Source: Symsagittifera roscoffensis
Lineage: Eukaryota; Xenacoelomorpha; Acoela; Convolutidae
DNA length: 64,000 nucleotides
NCBI RefSeq assembly: GCF_963678635.1
Contig: NC_087068.1
Location: forward strand, 40,573,649 to 40,637,648
Direction: 5' to 3'
The notes under the pieces are model-generated. The model did not search any database. It saw only the letters and a list, made by a program, of their open reading frames with translations, and was not told the DNA's origin. Position 1 is the stretch's first letter. Every line of letters begins with the position of its first letter. Below, in pieces: positions 63,601 to 64,000 of the stretch. Position numbers and translations under genes: made by a program.

Positions 63601-64000
63601 CATGATCAAAAAAAAAGTCATGGCATGGTTGAAAAAAAGCGCGACATGGCAAAAAAAGCTAAACAAAGGCGGCACAATCAAAAAATATGTTGAGACTAGG
63701 TCGAAAAATTAAGTTGCAGCCTGATTCAAAACAAATATTAGTTTGATGCATATTCGAAAAACGAAAAACGGCATTGTGAAAAAATTGGTCGCGGCAAGTT
63801 GGAACTTAACTCTTGGCATGGTCGAAAAAATGATCGTGGCGTAGTCGAAACATAACACGTGGCATGGACGAAATTAAGTCGCGGCATGGTTAAAACAAAT
63901 TCATAACATGCTCGAAAAACAAGTTGAGTAAGTGAAAAATAGGTCGTGGCATGTTCGAAAAAAAAGAGATCCAGACGAAATATATATCGCAGCATGGTCA

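Larger units (their letters stand above)
46396..64000. repeat. Satellite block B, 23-bp monomer
   Basis: More than 17 kb of tandem units of 22-24 bp with the consensus GTCGCGGCATGGTCGAAAAA followed by TAA. Common variants end TTGCTGCAGG, replace GGCATGG by GGCCTGG or GGCTTGC, or begin AAAACGCGG. It runs past the window end. Minus-strand open frames of 60-150 codons over it are by-products of a monomer that lacks stops in that direction. No host gene is supported inside. Confidence 0.93.

Noticed and set aside
46641-63995. Dozens of minus-strand open frames of 60-148 codons, rich in Phe, Arg, Pro and His
   Set aside because: They are translations of the 23-bp satellite monomer, which has no stop on that strand. 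Overlapping frames give the same rotating segments, and none has a start, domain or conserved end of its own.

Overview
The window looks like non-coding, repeat-dominated DNA from an AT-rich eukaryote, most likely an invertebrate animal. This rests on the mobile elements, on satellite arrays with higher-order structure, on long pure microsatellites (GAT, CT), on intron-style splice signals around a few short exon candidates, and on the absence of any dense gene set. A 200-base run of N (10277-10476) shows it comes from a scaffolded assembly. No complete host gene was found, and the species cannot be named from the sequence.

Layout. (1) 1-8062: satellite block A, built from 30-bp and about 73-bp monomers, a roughly 0.4-kb non-repetitive module present five times, and two near-perfect 280-bp palindromes. 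(2) 8063-17387: mostly anonymous AT-rich DNA. It holds a CT microsatellite and the gap, tandem and inverted repeats (including a 1.1-kb foldback), a possible transposon helix-turn-helix fragment, and three weak host-exon candidates at 8385-8451 (+), 10728-10826 (-) and 16059-16185 (-). (3) 17388-33797: one 16.4-kb, decayed Ty3/Gypsy-type LTR retroelement on the + strand. Its order is LTR, PBS-like site, gag-like region, duplicated protease, reverse transcriptase with a duplicated piece, RNase H, integrase, an env-like third region, LTR. (4) 33798-46395: AT-rich DNA with a 269-bp GAT microsatellite, several hairpin (MITE-like) elements and a GC-richer transition zone. (5) 46396-64000: satellite block B, based on a 23-bp monomer with several layers of longer duplication, interrupted once by 240 bp of unrelated DNA. 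It runs off the window end.

How the parts relate. The retroelement is the only coherent coding unit. Every one of its genes carries stops or frameshifts, so it is a fossil, although the integrase D-D-35-E triad is still readable. The two satellite blocks share a monomer core (GGTCGA-rich, then GTCG, then GCATG) and may descend from one ancestor. Their monomers are unusually free of stop codons: block A in all six frames of a typical unit, block B in all three minus-strand frames. That property produces the many apparent open frames there. The most unusual observations are this open-frame property, the nested duplications inside the retroelement, and the palindromes built into block A.
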